Source: Agrocybe praecox (taxonomy: Eukaryota; Basidiomycota; Agaricomycetes; Agaricales; Agrocybaceae). From it: a DNA stretch of 64,000 bases. The translations under genes were made by a program, and so were the position numbers. The notes under the pieces were generated by a model. It saw nothing but the letters and a program-made list of their open reading frames with translations. It did not search any database and was not told the origin of the DNA. Below, piece by piece: positions 11,970-23,725 of the stretch (the stretch's first letter is position 1; each line of letters opens with the position of its first letter). The stretch lies in assembly GCA_964017145.1 (NCBI GenBank), contig OZ024842.1, forward strand, positions 1,798,001-1,862,000, read 5' to 3'.

Positions 11970-13568
11970 TCATGATCTTATCGACATTTCGGGTGTGTTA
12001 GGAATCATCTCATAAAGACCCTCATCGCCACTTATGTCTTCCTCGTGGGTCATGGTAACCCTTGAATCTCGCGCTTTCTTAATTGCCTCCCATTCAACAC
12101 GTAAAAATACCCATAACCACCTTCGCACCAATTCCAGCACTTGCAGCCAGAAGAATGCCACACTACCACCTTCCGACGAATGAACATATGTCGATAACTT
12201 GATCGACCACGACATTCGTAGCAAAAGGTTCACAAATATCAATACCGGATAAATGGCGCGAGGATACAGAAGCACTGCTCGCAGTCCGAAACAGGACTGG
12301 CGATGGCGGTATGTGGGCCGGTAGTCCACTGGGACGCTCTGACTTTTCTCTTCGGGGGACAGAGAATCGATCGATTGCCGATTGATCAAGGGTGTGGTAG
12401 AATGTAAACGGGAGAGAATTAGCGGCCTCGGCGGTTGTCGTTCGGGAATTTTGGAAGGTTGAAATTTCAATAAGTCCAAACCCCAATCATTCGTAATATC
12501 CCACCAGAAGGAGTATAGAGAATTTATGGCCGCAGCCAACAACCTGAATGAACTTGGTCAGATATGTATGACCCAACGATCAGAGTTACGCACCATAAGC
12601 GGAATAAAGGATGCTCGCCATGCCACGGTTCTCCAATCACTGTCTTCCCCTTTTCTTTCACGAGGTCCTTCACAACTATACGCTGAGCAGCTGACAAGAA
12701 AATAACCGGGAAGGACGTCGCATATTTCAAAGCGTTCATCAAAGGACGCTGGCTATCATTCTCGGGAAGGTTGTATTCGATTAGGCATTGCCTAAGCCGC
12801 ACCAGGAAGGGAAGACTGCAAAATTTTGGTCATTTGAAGTATTCGACAAGACATTAAAGAATGCCCACCTGATAACAATTGGGAATACCCAACGCATCCA
12901 TATATCTTCTACTGGTGGGTTTAGAATGCTGTTGCCGGGTTTCAGCATCCATAAGGACAGCAGGAGTTCGCCAAAAACTTTGGCAAAGGAAGTCCCAATA
13001 TCGGCAAATATTACATCGGAGAAGTATATTGGGCCCAAAGGAGCAGGGAATACACATCTCCGGACAGCTCTAAAAATTGAAGAGAAATCAGGATTTGTGG
13101 AGGCTTCATGGTATAAATATGAACCTACAATGTAAACTTTTCACGCTCATGGTGAAAGAGTATTCTATACGGGCAAAACAAGATTATTACGATGGCTATT
13201 GCTGTGATTACTGGTAAATATCCGAAAGTGTCTACGCGTGATGGATCGCCTTGAACAACGAGCCTGAAGATGACCCATGACGCGAAGCAGAAGGAGGAGT
13301 ATGTGAAGAATATCCGGTAGGCGTCATTGTAAAGAGCGACTGCTCTGGATTGGGTGTATGCTGCGGTTCGGTGAGTTGGCATAGGAGTGCTCATGGGGTC
13401 TGTTCCCAGCTTGAGGTCCATAATGCCTATAGTGTCGACGCCCAAGAGGTGGAGCCCATGGAGAATGCTGGCCCATCCAAGAATCCCGAGTCCGAACAAA
13501 AAGAGGACGCGATACGGCAGAGGAAATAGGAGGTGGTACTGTGTCTCGACAACGTCAGTAACTGGCAT
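11970..13568 (-). CDS. ERD1: EXS-domain membrane protein, Erd1-like
   Basis: Multi-pass membrane protein of the SYG1/XPR1/ERD1 EXS family. Yeast Erd1 acts in the Golgi, recycling phosphate from glycosylation and supporting retention of lumenal and Golgi proteins. The N-terminal exon starting MPVTDVVETQYHLLFPLPYR carries hydrophobic helices (VLFLFGLGILGWASILHGL and VITAIAIVIILFCPYRILF). The EXS core is recognisable from FSDVIFADIGTSFAKVFGEL, VRLRQCLIEYN, LMNALKYATSFPVIFLSA and INSLYSFWWDITNDWGLDLL, the last being the diagnostic EXS motif. Further helices FFWLQVLELVRRWLWVFLRVEWE and an acidic tail (EEDISGDEGLYEMIP) follow. There is no SPX domain, which separates Erd1 from Syg1/XPR1. Splicing was not resolved for every intron. 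The assignment to EXS is strong, to Erd1 likely. Confidence 0.82.
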
Positions 13569-13766
13569 TTTAAGGGTATGAAAGTGGGTTGTGTGTAATG
13601 GTGGGTCGTAGAGGCATTAGGTGGAACAGGTATGAGCTGCGTCGTCGTTGGTGCAAACCAAAATGACTGCGACTCACGTGGCGATGCACCACACCCAACA
13701 GTGAAACACACTACGGTCACGGACTGCCCAGTCCGTGTCTTTACCCTTAACCATCACTCTATCACC

Positions 13767-14535
13767 ATGGCAGATAAAGGCGGCGCGTATGGAACTAAAT
13801 CCGCTGATACAGACTTCAGAAAGAAATGGGACAAGGAAGAATATGCGGAAAGAGCCAAGAAAAAGGATCTGGAAGAAAGGGAACGAATGCAGGAGAACGA
13901 GGAGCGCATGAAGCAAGGTAAGTTGAAATGACCACTCATATTCCAAGCAGCTCATCACTATCGTAGGGAAACGACCTCGCAAGGCTCGAAAGGATGACTT
14001 GCCCAAGCCCACAGAGCTCATGAAGCAAAGAGAGGCGCCTCTTGAGCTGGACAAAAATTTGGGCAAGACGATGGTTGTCCAAAACCCTGGAGGAAAGGGT
14101 GCTGGGCAGCCTGGATTCTTTTGCGAAACATGTAATAGGACTTACAAAGACAGCGTCGGATATCTGGACCATATCAACAGTAGAGCTCGTGAGTACTAAT
14201 TATATTGCGCATGACATCTCCATTCACGTTATTTCGCAGATTTGCGAGCCCTCGGGCAAACTACAAAGATTGAAAGGTCTACATTGGCTCAAGTACAGGC
14301 TCGCATTGCTTATTTAAGAGAAAAGACGAAGGAGGCCGCATCTGCAAAAGAATTTGATTTCGATAAGCGCCTAGCTGAAGTCAGGGACAAAGAACGCGCA
14401 CTACGAGAACAAAAGAAAGCCGAGAAGAAGGCTGAAAAAGAAAAGGCCCGTCTGGCTATGATCACCGACACTAATGTTGACTCAGATATGGCCTCGATGA
14501 TGGGTTTTGGAGGGTTTGGATCTACGAAGAAGTAA
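13767..14535 (+). CDS. SNU23: U4/U6.U5 tri-snRNP zinc-finger protein Snu23 (ZMAT2)
   Basis: Spliceosomal component of the tri-snRNP/pre-B complex. Exons 13767-13917, 13967-14188 and 14240-14535 join in frame to 222 residues, close to human ZMAT2 (199). The N-terminus MADKGGAYGTKSADTDFRKKWD matches the family start, followed by a charged helix (EEYAERAKKKDLEERERM) and LELDKNLGKTMVVQNP. A matrin/U1-type C2H2 finger is visible as FFCETCNRTYKDSVGYLDHI completed by N..H across an intron (NSRAHLRALGQTTKIERSTL). A long basic coiled coil and the ending MMGFGGFGSTKK are typical. It is divergent from the ERD1-like gene across about 200 bp. Confidence 0.93.
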
Positions 14536-14632
14536 CGAGCCAGATGTAAGCAGTATACCCTTTATTCCACTATGTATTCTAGTATGTATTACAAATTTTA
14601 ATTCTGTGGTTCTACAGCGATCAACACTCGGA

Positions 14633-17600
14633 TTACGACCTCGCCAGATAGATCAAGAATTTCACTTCGTCAATCTCCTGCTCTTCTTCGATGATGACCA
14701 CGCTGTTGGCTGGTTTCTCCTTCACATCGGCAGGAAGACTTCCAACTGTCTTCGTGATGATTTCAGTGTTTTCCTTGATAGCTGCAAGAATTTCGTTGCC
14801 AGAGCCCTCCTCGAATTTGTAGAAAACGTTGACATCATCGGTGGCTTGGAGACCTGCTTTCTTGCGTAACTTTTGGACGCGATTGGTGAGCTCGCGAGCC
14901 AACCATTCGCCTTGGAGGTCAGCGTGGACTTGTATATCCAATCGAATTACAACGTCGTTGTCTGTGTTTGTCGCGAATTGGCCCTCGGTGGAGGGTGGCA
15001 ACTCCAGGTATCTTTGCACTGTGAGGTCGCCTTCAACAAGCTCAATTCCATCAACCTTGATCTTCCCGCTGTCGATGTATACCTTGATCTCTTCGCTAGA
15101 AACGGCAGGCAAAGCATTTCGAACCCTGCCCAAGTCTTTCCTTAGTTTGCGACCCAGAACTGCCCAGTCGGCGACTGCTCGATAGCGTATACCCGACTGC
15201 GTTTCATCAGAGCTGAAAATAATGTCACGGACATTAAGTTCGGATTCGATATAGCGTTGCAGTGGCTTGATATCAGCCAGATACGCGGGGTCGGTGTGGA
15301 AGACCAGTAACTCCTTGAGAGGAACCTACAGAAATGATGTCAGCACTTCTCGAGATAACAACAAGCTTGGTATACGAACTTTTAGCGAAATGTTGTTGCG
15401 CTCGCGGACGTTTCTACCGAGGTCGATAACAGCTTGCATGCGCTGTACTTTACGCTCGATTTCAGCGTCGAAGTATTCCTCTTTCACCTCGGGAAAGCTC
15501 AGGAAGTGGACTGAACGAGTATCTCCACCGGCAGGGTCCTCTGGGATGAATGTGCGCAAGGATTGGTACAGATTTTCTGTGATGAAGGGTGTATATGAAG
15601 ACTAAAATCACGTCAGTTAAGAAACGGGGGGAATACCAGGTTTTTCTAATCACCATAGTACGACACAAAGTGAAGAGAGCCTCAAACAGAGTATTCAAAG
15701 CGGCGATGGTGTCCTCCTTGCCATCTTCTCCCTTGAGACGCTTGCGGTTGAATCGGATATACCAATTTGTCAGTTCGTCAACCAAGTCCAGGAGACGAGG
15801 GATGACGGTATAAAGCCTGTAGGCTGCCATTTCTTCCCTGACTAGTTTGATCAACGACTGGCATCGGGCAAGAATCCATCTATCCATGACATTGTTGGGC
15901 AGTGGAGCATGGGCATCGTATTTGAAATCGGTGCCAGTAGTCTTCTTCAACAATGCTACGTGTCCCATGAAGAAACGGAACGAGTTGAGCCACGGCAACA
16001 AGACACGCGAGATAACTTCTCGGACACCCTCCTCACGGAAACGAAGGTTGTCACCCCTCACAATCGGCGAGTTTACCAGGAACATCCTGTGCATAAAAGT
16101 TCAATTCATGTTACATCAGGGCGACGGTGAAGGCTACTTACCTAGTCGCGTCTGCACCATACTTATCGATGATGATGTTGGGATCAGGATAATTCTTCAG
16201 GCTCTTACTCATTTTTTTGCCATCACTGAAAAATGGATGTCAGACGAGCAATTGCTTTTTTTAATCATGGATGCACGTACGCGGCGAGCACAAGGCCAGT
16301 TACGATGAGGTTTTTCCATGGAGCCTTGCCGAAAAGATGTGTGGAGAGTACCAAGAGGGTATAGAACCAACCACGAGTTTGATCTATTCCTTCTGAGACG
16401 AAATCAGCAGGATGTGTACGCTCGAACAGTTCCTTATTTTCAAAGGGATAATGCTGTTGTGCGTATGGCATGCTATTTCGGAGGTTCATTAGCAAGCTTG
16501 AGCGTCTATTTCTAGATAGTTTGATCCCACCTGCCCGATTCAAACCAGCAATCGAATACTTCTTCGATGCGTTTCAAGACACCTTTTCCTTGTTTTGAGG
16601 GGATGGTGATGTGGTCGATTTTGTCTCTGTGAAGGTCTGTGATTCCTTTGACACCGGAAAGTTGCTCAAGTTCTTCCACGGAACCAACGCAAACGATCTG
16701 CAGTGACACATGAGCTATATGCATAGAGTATCTCTTTCCCTTCATTGACTGACCTCTTCCATGTCGTCGCTGGCCCACAGGGGCATAGGAGTTCCCCAGT
16801 AACGATTACGCGATACGTTCCAGTCGCGCGCATTAGCCAGCCAATTTCCAAATCGATTGTCACCAACGTTTTGAGGAACCCTAAAATCAATATTAATGGA
16901 ATCCAACGTTTTATTCTCGTGGAAAGGACCAACCATCTTGTACCCTCGTTGTTTGCCACAAGTTGATCAATAATGGGTGTAACTTTGACGAACCACACAG
17001 GAATCGCGCGATAGATCAGGGGTGTTCCGGACCTGCAATAAGATAAGCCAATGGAAAAACAGACATGGTTATCTCGTACCTCCAACAGAATGGATAACTA
17101 TGGTTTAGTGTTGATTGGACTATGAGACGGTTTTTCGCTTTCAAGAACTTTTGGATCGGGCTGTCCGCGGCCTTGTCGTAATCGTTGATGAGTACACGAC
17201 CGTCTTCTACGATTTACCGCAATTCCTTACCTTGACATGAAGTCCGGCGAAATCTGGCACCTCCTTCGTGAAGTGGCCCTTATCATCGATGGGGCAGGGA
17301 GGCATCTCATCAGGTCTTAGGACACCGTTGGCGATAGCAATGCGGTGATCGTCTTCACCAAATGCTGGTGCTTGGTGAACAATACCAGTACCATCTGCAT
17401 CTGTGACATACGTATCCACCACCACTCTGAATGCTTTATCTTCGAACTTGAAAAGAGTTAATAAGTGTTATCAGAGGGAAAACGTGTACTTCTTACCTGA
17501 TCCGTGAAATACTCGAAGAGAGGGACATAGCGCCATCCTTTCATATCCGAGCCTTGGAACTGTTTGATCTTCTTAAATTTAGCTTTCTTTGGATCCTTGT

Positions 17601-18575
17601 ATAGTGTTCGGAGGAGATTTTCGTGAATGATGAAATTTTGGTCTTTTTCTGTATCATGGATTTTGATATATGTGTAGTCAGGATGGACGCAAAGGGCTAG
17701 GTTCGAGGGCAAAGTCCATGGTGTGGTTGTCCAAGCCAACAGGGAAGTGCTTGGATCGTCAACGAGGGGAAATGCGACGGTTACTAATGTCCTTTAAATT
17801 TAATTGCTCCTTTAAGAAAACAACGAACATGAACACACCGGCAGGATCGTTCACATCCTTATAAGCCTGTCCAGCTTCAAAGTTTGATAGAGGCGTCGTA
17901 CATCCGGTGGAGTAAGGCATGACCCTTAAGCCTCGATAGACCATTCCCTTCTTGAACAACTCGCTGAAAGCCCACCAGACGGACTCCATGAAGGACAAGT
18001 TGAGTGTTTTGTAGTCATTGTCGAAATCAATCCATCGACCCATCCTCTCGACGGTCTGTCTCCACTCTGAAGAATATCTCATGACGATCTTGCGGCATTC
18101 TTCGTTATATTTGTCAATCCCCATAGCAAGGACATCGTCCTTTCCTGTGATATTTAAACGCTTGTCGATCTCGTGTTCAACTGGAAGTCCGTGTGTATCC
18201 CAACCAAATCGTCGCGATACGTGGTGTCCAGTGACATGCGCATGCCGAGTGACGATGTCCTAAGATACATAAAAGATAAGCATGAAAATTACAAGATTTG
18301 TGAGGTGATAAGTGACCTTGATAGTTCCGGCAAGCAGATGTCCGTAATGAGGCAATCCCGTTGCAAAAGGAGGGCCATCGTAGAAAGTGAATTCCGGACG
18401 TCCTTCAGAAAGTTTCAAGCTGGTCTGGAATGCATCGATCTCTCTCCAAAATGCAATGACTTTCTCTTCTTCTTTCGCAAAGTCGAACGGTGTAGATACT
18501 AGATATTTAGATGCTTGATTTTCAATTTTACAAGATGGATTGAATCAACTCACAATCGTGGGCAGGGAAGGACAT
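14633..18575 (-). CDS. ILS1: Isoleucyl-tRNA synthetase, cytoplasmic
   Basis: Class I aminoacyl-tRNA synthetase charging tRNA-Ile in the cytosol. The start at 18575 (MSFPAHD) is followed by a near-immediate intron. The class I HIGH motif appears as HYGH (18349-18338) in [19 protein letters not shown], with [18 protein letters not shown] after it. The KMSKS loop is read literally as KMSKS (16215-16201) in [16 protein letters not shown]. Other conserved parts are the [11 protein letters not shown] segment, the editing-domain regions, the anticodon-binding part with [14 protein letters not shown] and [16 protein letters not shown], and the C-terminal eukaryotic extension ending KFLIYLARS. The gene has about ten introns and encodes an estimated 1,070-1,080 residues, normal for the cytoplasmic enzyme. 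No targeting peptide is seen. Confidence 0.93.
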
Positions 18576-19517
18576 GTTGTCTGGTGGCCTATGGATGAGT
18601 GTTCAGCAGTCTTTTAAGGCCAATGGAACGAGGTAAATGTCTGACTCGATCTATGGATCAGGAGTGTTGAAGTATGGCTCAACGAAAACCTACGAGTCAT
18701 TTCAATATCATCTGTCAAAAGATCATCTCTGAAGTTGAACCGGCCTTTGCCGAAGGGATAAGATAAGATAAGATATACACATTTATCAGATGTTGACTGC
18801 CGTCGGCTGGGTGACCCTAGTATCCTAACACGGCGGGAAAGCTTTTTACTACGTGCCTTGCCCAACGCCTAGCGAGCTCTGTTCGCACTGGACCCACGAT
18901 GATTGATACCCTTCTCCCTTTATGCCTGTTCTCTAATGGTCAGACAAGAAAGTACGCAAAGGATCTCACTTGGAATTGAAGAACACATGGGTGCTATTGT
19001 CTGAGCCCGGAGTGATTGGCTGAATACCAGACCTTGGATTATACTTAGGACATCAGACAAACATCAGGCGCCCTCGGTGAAAAACTCCCAGTCCCCGGCT
19101 GGCTCGTCTCACTGAGGTTTTGTCACGTCTATCAAGGCCACCGAGTCTGGAGATCTGTAATGACGCGGCGCTATATTTCTCCCTCGATTATGACTGCGGT
19201 GCGCTAAGTGACGTACCTGGCCTTGTGCTTGATTGGTATACATAATTATACATAATACAACTGTCTGGTCATGGCAGTGCGCTTTTATTATCGACTTGTA
19301 GGTAACCATTATATTCCAAATTAGTACCAAAGTATCGAGCTCACAGCGCCTCGATGAATCAAATCTCTCTTGTAGAAGCCTCGAACAAGTGTATTTATAA
19401 TCGAAACGAAACAAGGTGCAGTTTTTCGTAATTAGTATGTATATAAGCGACGCAAGGCGCCTGTTTGAAGTATCTTCCATTCCATCTTTTTAGGAACTTC
19501 CTCTTCTTTTTTGACTG
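18576..19517. other. Divergent intergenic region, ILS1 / DUF6533 gene
   Basis: About 940 bp holding the promoters of two diverging genes. A short GATAA tandem lies near 18760-18775. No coding sequence was recognised. Confidence 0.5.
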
Positions 19518-20788
19518 ATGTATTTATCTACACGGTCGGAACTCGGTGGTGTGTTGGCGGGCCCAAACATAAATCAGTCGACGCCATTCCTCCCAAATCC
19601 TTTGACGCCCATGGCGTTCTTTCCTCCCACTCTTGCGTACGAGCTGACAATCGGGACATATGTCACAGTTTCTGCATTATCGGTAAGCCTTATTTCTCCC
19701 TTTCTTCTTCCTTCCATTCAAGAGCATGATGCGGACATAGGTCATGGTATGGGAAGTTCTGCATACTATTGGCACAGACTACGTTCTCTTAACAAAACAT
19801 CCAATAAAACTTGGAACTGTTGTATACTTCATATCAAAGTGGGTCGAATTTTTGTTGCAAATATATTTCGCTGTAGTACTCAACTTGCGAACTACAATCG
19901 GCAGATTGTCGACTTTTGGCTGGCTTTTATCCACGGCAATATTTGATAGTGCGATCACCGAGTTTTCTACTAAAAAATACCTTTCGCTCATGCTTTTATG
20001 ACCATAGCCTCACCTTTTGGTGCTTGCCAGACTTTGGCGAAAGCGACTGTATGGTTATGCAACATTGCAATCCCGTCATCTTCACTCCTTCTATTTTTCC
20101 GCGTGCAGGCATTATACAGGACAAATAAGGTTGTCGTGTGTTTATTCATATCACTGTGGGCAGGGGTTTGCTGTGTTGGTGTAATCAGCACAATAGACTT
20201 GTCCGGAACCACTATTGGACCTACTCAGTATTGCACAGACAAATCCATACCACGGTACTCGTATATGTTCGGAGTGGCCTCCCTTGCGAATGACACCTTA
20301 ACCCTCCTGGCAACTTCCTGGCGGTTGAGGAGTACAACCTTGGAAAAGCGCACCTTTTGTGAAAACCTTCGGGCCATTGTGTTCGGTTCAAATCTCCCAA
20401 GTTTTTCCAGAGCATTCTTACATGACGGGCAAAAATATTATTTGTACGTTTGCCCGCCTGAGAGGACAAGTTATTGGTTTATTTATTCATTTAATCCACC
20501 TACATTCTCAGGACCACCGCCGGATTCTCCATCTTCGCTACTATATGTCTTTACTTCGACGCCGTTCCTTTGCCGTTCCGCGGTGTAGTGGCCACCCTTG
20601 ACGTCATGCTGCTCAATGTCATGGCTTGTAGGGTCTTCAGTAACACGAAACTTGGGAAGTACCGGGAAGGGCCCGATACTATGATTGGTAGAGTGGCAAA
20701 TGAGATTAGGGCCCCGACACCGGTAGCAGATCCAAATTTTATCCCCGAATGGCACAATACACGAACACCATCCTTACCAACATGTTAA
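19518..20788 (+). CDS. DUF6533-type integral membrane protein
   Basis: Member of the large, functionally unknown basidiomycete DUF6533 family of seven-helix-like membrane proteins. Visible family elements are VMVWEVLHTIGTDYVLLTKH, KLGTVVYFISKWVEFLLQI, TVWLCNIAIPSSSLLLFFRV, VVVCLFISLWAGVCCVGVIS, the IGPTQYCTD loop, LANDTLTLLATSWRL and the terminal MLLNVMACRVFSNTKLGKY followed by a Pro-rich cytosolic tail. About five short introns interrupt it. The start is uncertain: 19518 gives a 31-residue polar leader before a second in-frame ATG at 19611 (MAFFPPTLAYELTIG), which may be the true start. The function is unknown; nothing ties it to the neighbouring polyketide genes. Confidence 0.72.
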
Positions 20789-21240
20789 CCTGATCCCATT
20801 TTACGTACTTTCTGGCATGAGAGAGCTCTGCATCCAGAACTAGTAATCTTTGTAGACACATGGAAATGTAACACTGGTGGCTTGTTGCGCGACGAAAACC
20901 GCCCAAACATGGACGGGGATTATTGTAGTACTAATAGAAATACGGCATTGCACTCAGTACTTGACTAGCTTAACCGTTCAAAAGGATCATGAACCATTGA
21001 CCTCCGTGGGAAACAAAAGGATAATAATAAAAAGCGGTGTCGTACTTCTTAGATAACTTGGATGCAGGAAAAGGCGCTCGAACAGGCGCCCACACTAATG
21101 CAGAAATGTCACATCGGTCAAGCTTAAAATACAGATCATTTTTATAGCAGTGAAAACAAGTATTTATGCAATGAATTTTCAGGAAAGTGGTGATAACATG
21201 AGATCAATATACAAGGGAAACAGAAGTGCCAGTGTAAAAG
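20789..21240. other. Convergent intergenic region, boundary of the accessory region
   Basis: Spacer between the DUF6533 gene and the 3' end of the ring-cleavage dioxygenase. No gene-like sequence was seen. Confidence 0.5.
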
Positions 21241-22508
21241 TTAAGCAGCAGCCTCGACCATCGTTGAACTGGAGGAAAGACTGCTGACAACCGAGTATCC
21301 ATCGCCATGTACAACCTCATCTCCACTCGGAGAGAGGAACAGAGTATCATCCTTAGGCAGACCAAACACGAAATTACTGTTCAACTGAGTGTTCATCTCC
21401 CAGTTTTCTCCACCAAATGCGTTGACGCTTTCTTCATCTTCGTAGGAAGTGCATCCACCGGCGGCATAAACCATGGGCAAAAAGTGTTCCGGAGTTCTGA
21501 AATAAATATTGAACGATGGAATCGTCTGGAGTTGGTACGAATAAGACACGTACGGGTTACATTTCAAGAAGTTTGGATGTTTGAGGAGTCTGCAAAGGGC
21601 GTTACCGAGCCTTGGACCAGAGTTCCTCACACAGCTATCCCTCATGCTGGTGGCGAACTCAGCAGCGTACTTCTCGATAGGTTTGGTCCTGTAAGTCGTG
21701 TCCCTGTAATATGCAATGTGGTGCCATGAAAGCGTATACAGGTTGTGGATTCCGCCGCCTGTTCCCATCAAAAGAATCCTCTCCTTGCGGAGCGAACGTA
21801 GAACTTGACCAATCTTGAGATGAAGATGAGGATCGAAACGCCCGTTGACAGACATTACAGTCATTGGAGGGCATGTGCTAGACTCAGGGTACATCCACTT
21901 AAGAGGAATCATAACGTCCTGATGCCAAATAGCCTATGAAATGGATGAGTTTTACTCAGAGAAAAAAAATAAAAGAGATACAAACAGTGGAGTTCAGGGA
22001 TGCGTTTATGCCATTCTCCCGGAGCATGTCACAGCAGCGGCTAGCGAGTGCAGGGCTGGAATTGATCTTGTATGACCTATACCATTCTATAAGACTTAAT
22101 CAGAAATACTGATGCAAATCTATGATTTGCCATGTCATATACCTAATATATGCTCTGGCACGAAAGCGACGAAATCCTTATCGGGGTTGAGGCTCGAAGA
22201 GACTTTTCAAGCAAAGTCGTAAGTTGTGTGTCCTGTTTATGTTCACATAGGAGAATATGCCTACTTTCAATGGTATCGTAAGGCGTTTCCCAGTGAGCAG
22301 CTAAATCGTCGAGGACGCATAAGCACTACTTCCGCACCGGATGAATTGGTTATGACGTACCCATCCACACGATACCCTGTATGTTCTCTCTTCTTGCATA
22401 CTCACCGATTTTCTTGAAAAATTCAGTGGTGGGTGTTTCGTCAACCAAGGTACGTGGTGACCCGTGCGAGACGAAGAATGTGGCTAAAGGCTTGGAGTCG
22501 GCAGCCAT
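21241..22508 (-). CDS. LigB-type (class III) extradiol aromatic ring-cleavage dioxygenase
   Basis: Predicted non-haem metal enzyme that opens a catechol ring next to the diol, of the DODA/YgiD branch of LigB. Exons 22508-22361, 22300-22265, 22202-22143, 22086-21986 and 21933-21241 give 345 residues with every phase consistent. Motifs: N-terminal LATFFVSHGSPRTLVDE with the first metal His, MAAHWETPYDTI with the second His, IPLKWMYPES and CPPMTVMSVNGRFDPHLHLK, GTGGGIHNLYTLSWHH, and TPEHFLPMVYAAGG near the end. The segment usually containing the DHG or W-x-HD catalytic His reads AIWHQDVMIP, so that His appears shifted by one residue. A Ser-rich tail (SSLSSSSTMVEAAA) extends past the fold. It lies head-to-head with the PKS gene across 1.2 kb, which suggests co-regulation and a catecholic polyketide as substrate. 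Metal and substrate are inferred, not visible. Confidence 0.85.
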
Positions 22509-23725
22509 GATGTTCTGCGCAATCAACTGAGTAATTGGTACGAAAGAAACACAGATAACACACTAACAAGTGAAGACACGCTCTTCAATCATCCAAAGGG
22601 TCTTCCTGGTGTTTGTTTTACTTAGAGCCCGGACATTTTGAGGGGGCGTCCTTCCACCGAAATCTCCGTATTTAGCTGTTCATACCGGGAGCGCCTGGAC
22701 ATAAACACATGTTTTGCAAAAGTTTATGTCATTCCACAGGATTCTCCGGTCGGCCTCGCCCCAGATTAGATATATAAAAGCACATTATAGACCGGTTTGT
22801 CGTTTCTTTGGTTCGTCGATCGATGGTTATTGGCTGTGCTAGCCTAAGCCAGGATGAAGTATAATCATGTGTTCTCAGATTGACCAAACATACCAATACA
22901 AAAGCTTGAGAATTCGCGGACGCGCAAGTCGGCGCTTACACCAAGTTAGCTTTAGGATGCTTCGAACTTGACTCCCCATTAGTCTCCCAAAGTTCAAACT
23001 ATCTAATCTTCCAATGTTCCGCCACTTCCGGAGTAATTGCTCAGGCTTACTCTACATTCCCTTTCGTTGCATATCTTGTTCCCTCAGTTTGCCGACGACC
23101 CCCGATCCTATTGTTTATCAGCTAGTAATGCAACTAAGATCGATGGGATGACTCGCAGTGCATCGTTGGCCCCACTGACAGGTGGTCTGCGACGGTCATG
23201 GGCAAATTGCAGTAAGGTTGAGTAGACATAGTTCTATAATTACTGCATGAACATATCTAATCACGGCGCTTCAAGTTCTCCAATCGCATGAGGTGTGTTT
23301 ATCTGCTGTCTAGATACTGGATATTTTTGACACAACATAGATGAATATCAGATTATAGACAAACAAGTTCTGTACATTTATTCTATGGCTACACACCTCA
23401 GTCTTAACTCGCTTGTATCTCCAATATTTGGTATACGCGAGAAGGTGATATCTATCTGGCTGGTGACCTCGAGTTTCAAAGCATAGCAAAGGCACCTACA
23501 GAGTCTATCCTCCGAAGTTGTTGGGCTTTGTGGGAGGCGACAATCATATTAACCTTCTCAGATTGATATCTGTACATATAAAGTGAACCCCACTTCCATT
23601 TCCTCAAATGTCAAATGTCCGAGAGTGTCACCTCGGTCTTTCCAGTGGCTCGTATATATTAAAAAAAATTGCTGAATGTTTTGCTCACCTATACGTCAAC
23701 GGATTCAACTCACGACGAAGAAGCT
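22509..23725. promoter_or_regulatory. Divergent promoter region, extradiol dioxygenase / PKS
   Basis: This 1.2 kb intergenic stretch separates two genes reading outward and therefore holds both promoters. It contains CGGAGTAATT at 23029-23038 and a TATAAA at 23577-23582 for the PKS side. No coding sequence was recognised. Confidence 0.6.
23577..23582 (+). promoter_or_regulatory. TATA box of the PKS gene
   Basis: TATAAA lies 144 bp before the chosen PKS start codon (23726). A transcript starting about 30 bp downstream would have a 5' leader of about 115 nt and may include ATGs at 23608, 23669 (in frame) and 23676 (out of frame). Confidence 0.5.

Noticed and set aside
23669..23725. Upstream in-frame start for the PKS
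   Set aside because: The extra 19 residues do not fit the usual short leader before the SAT domain; 23726 preferred, though not excluded.
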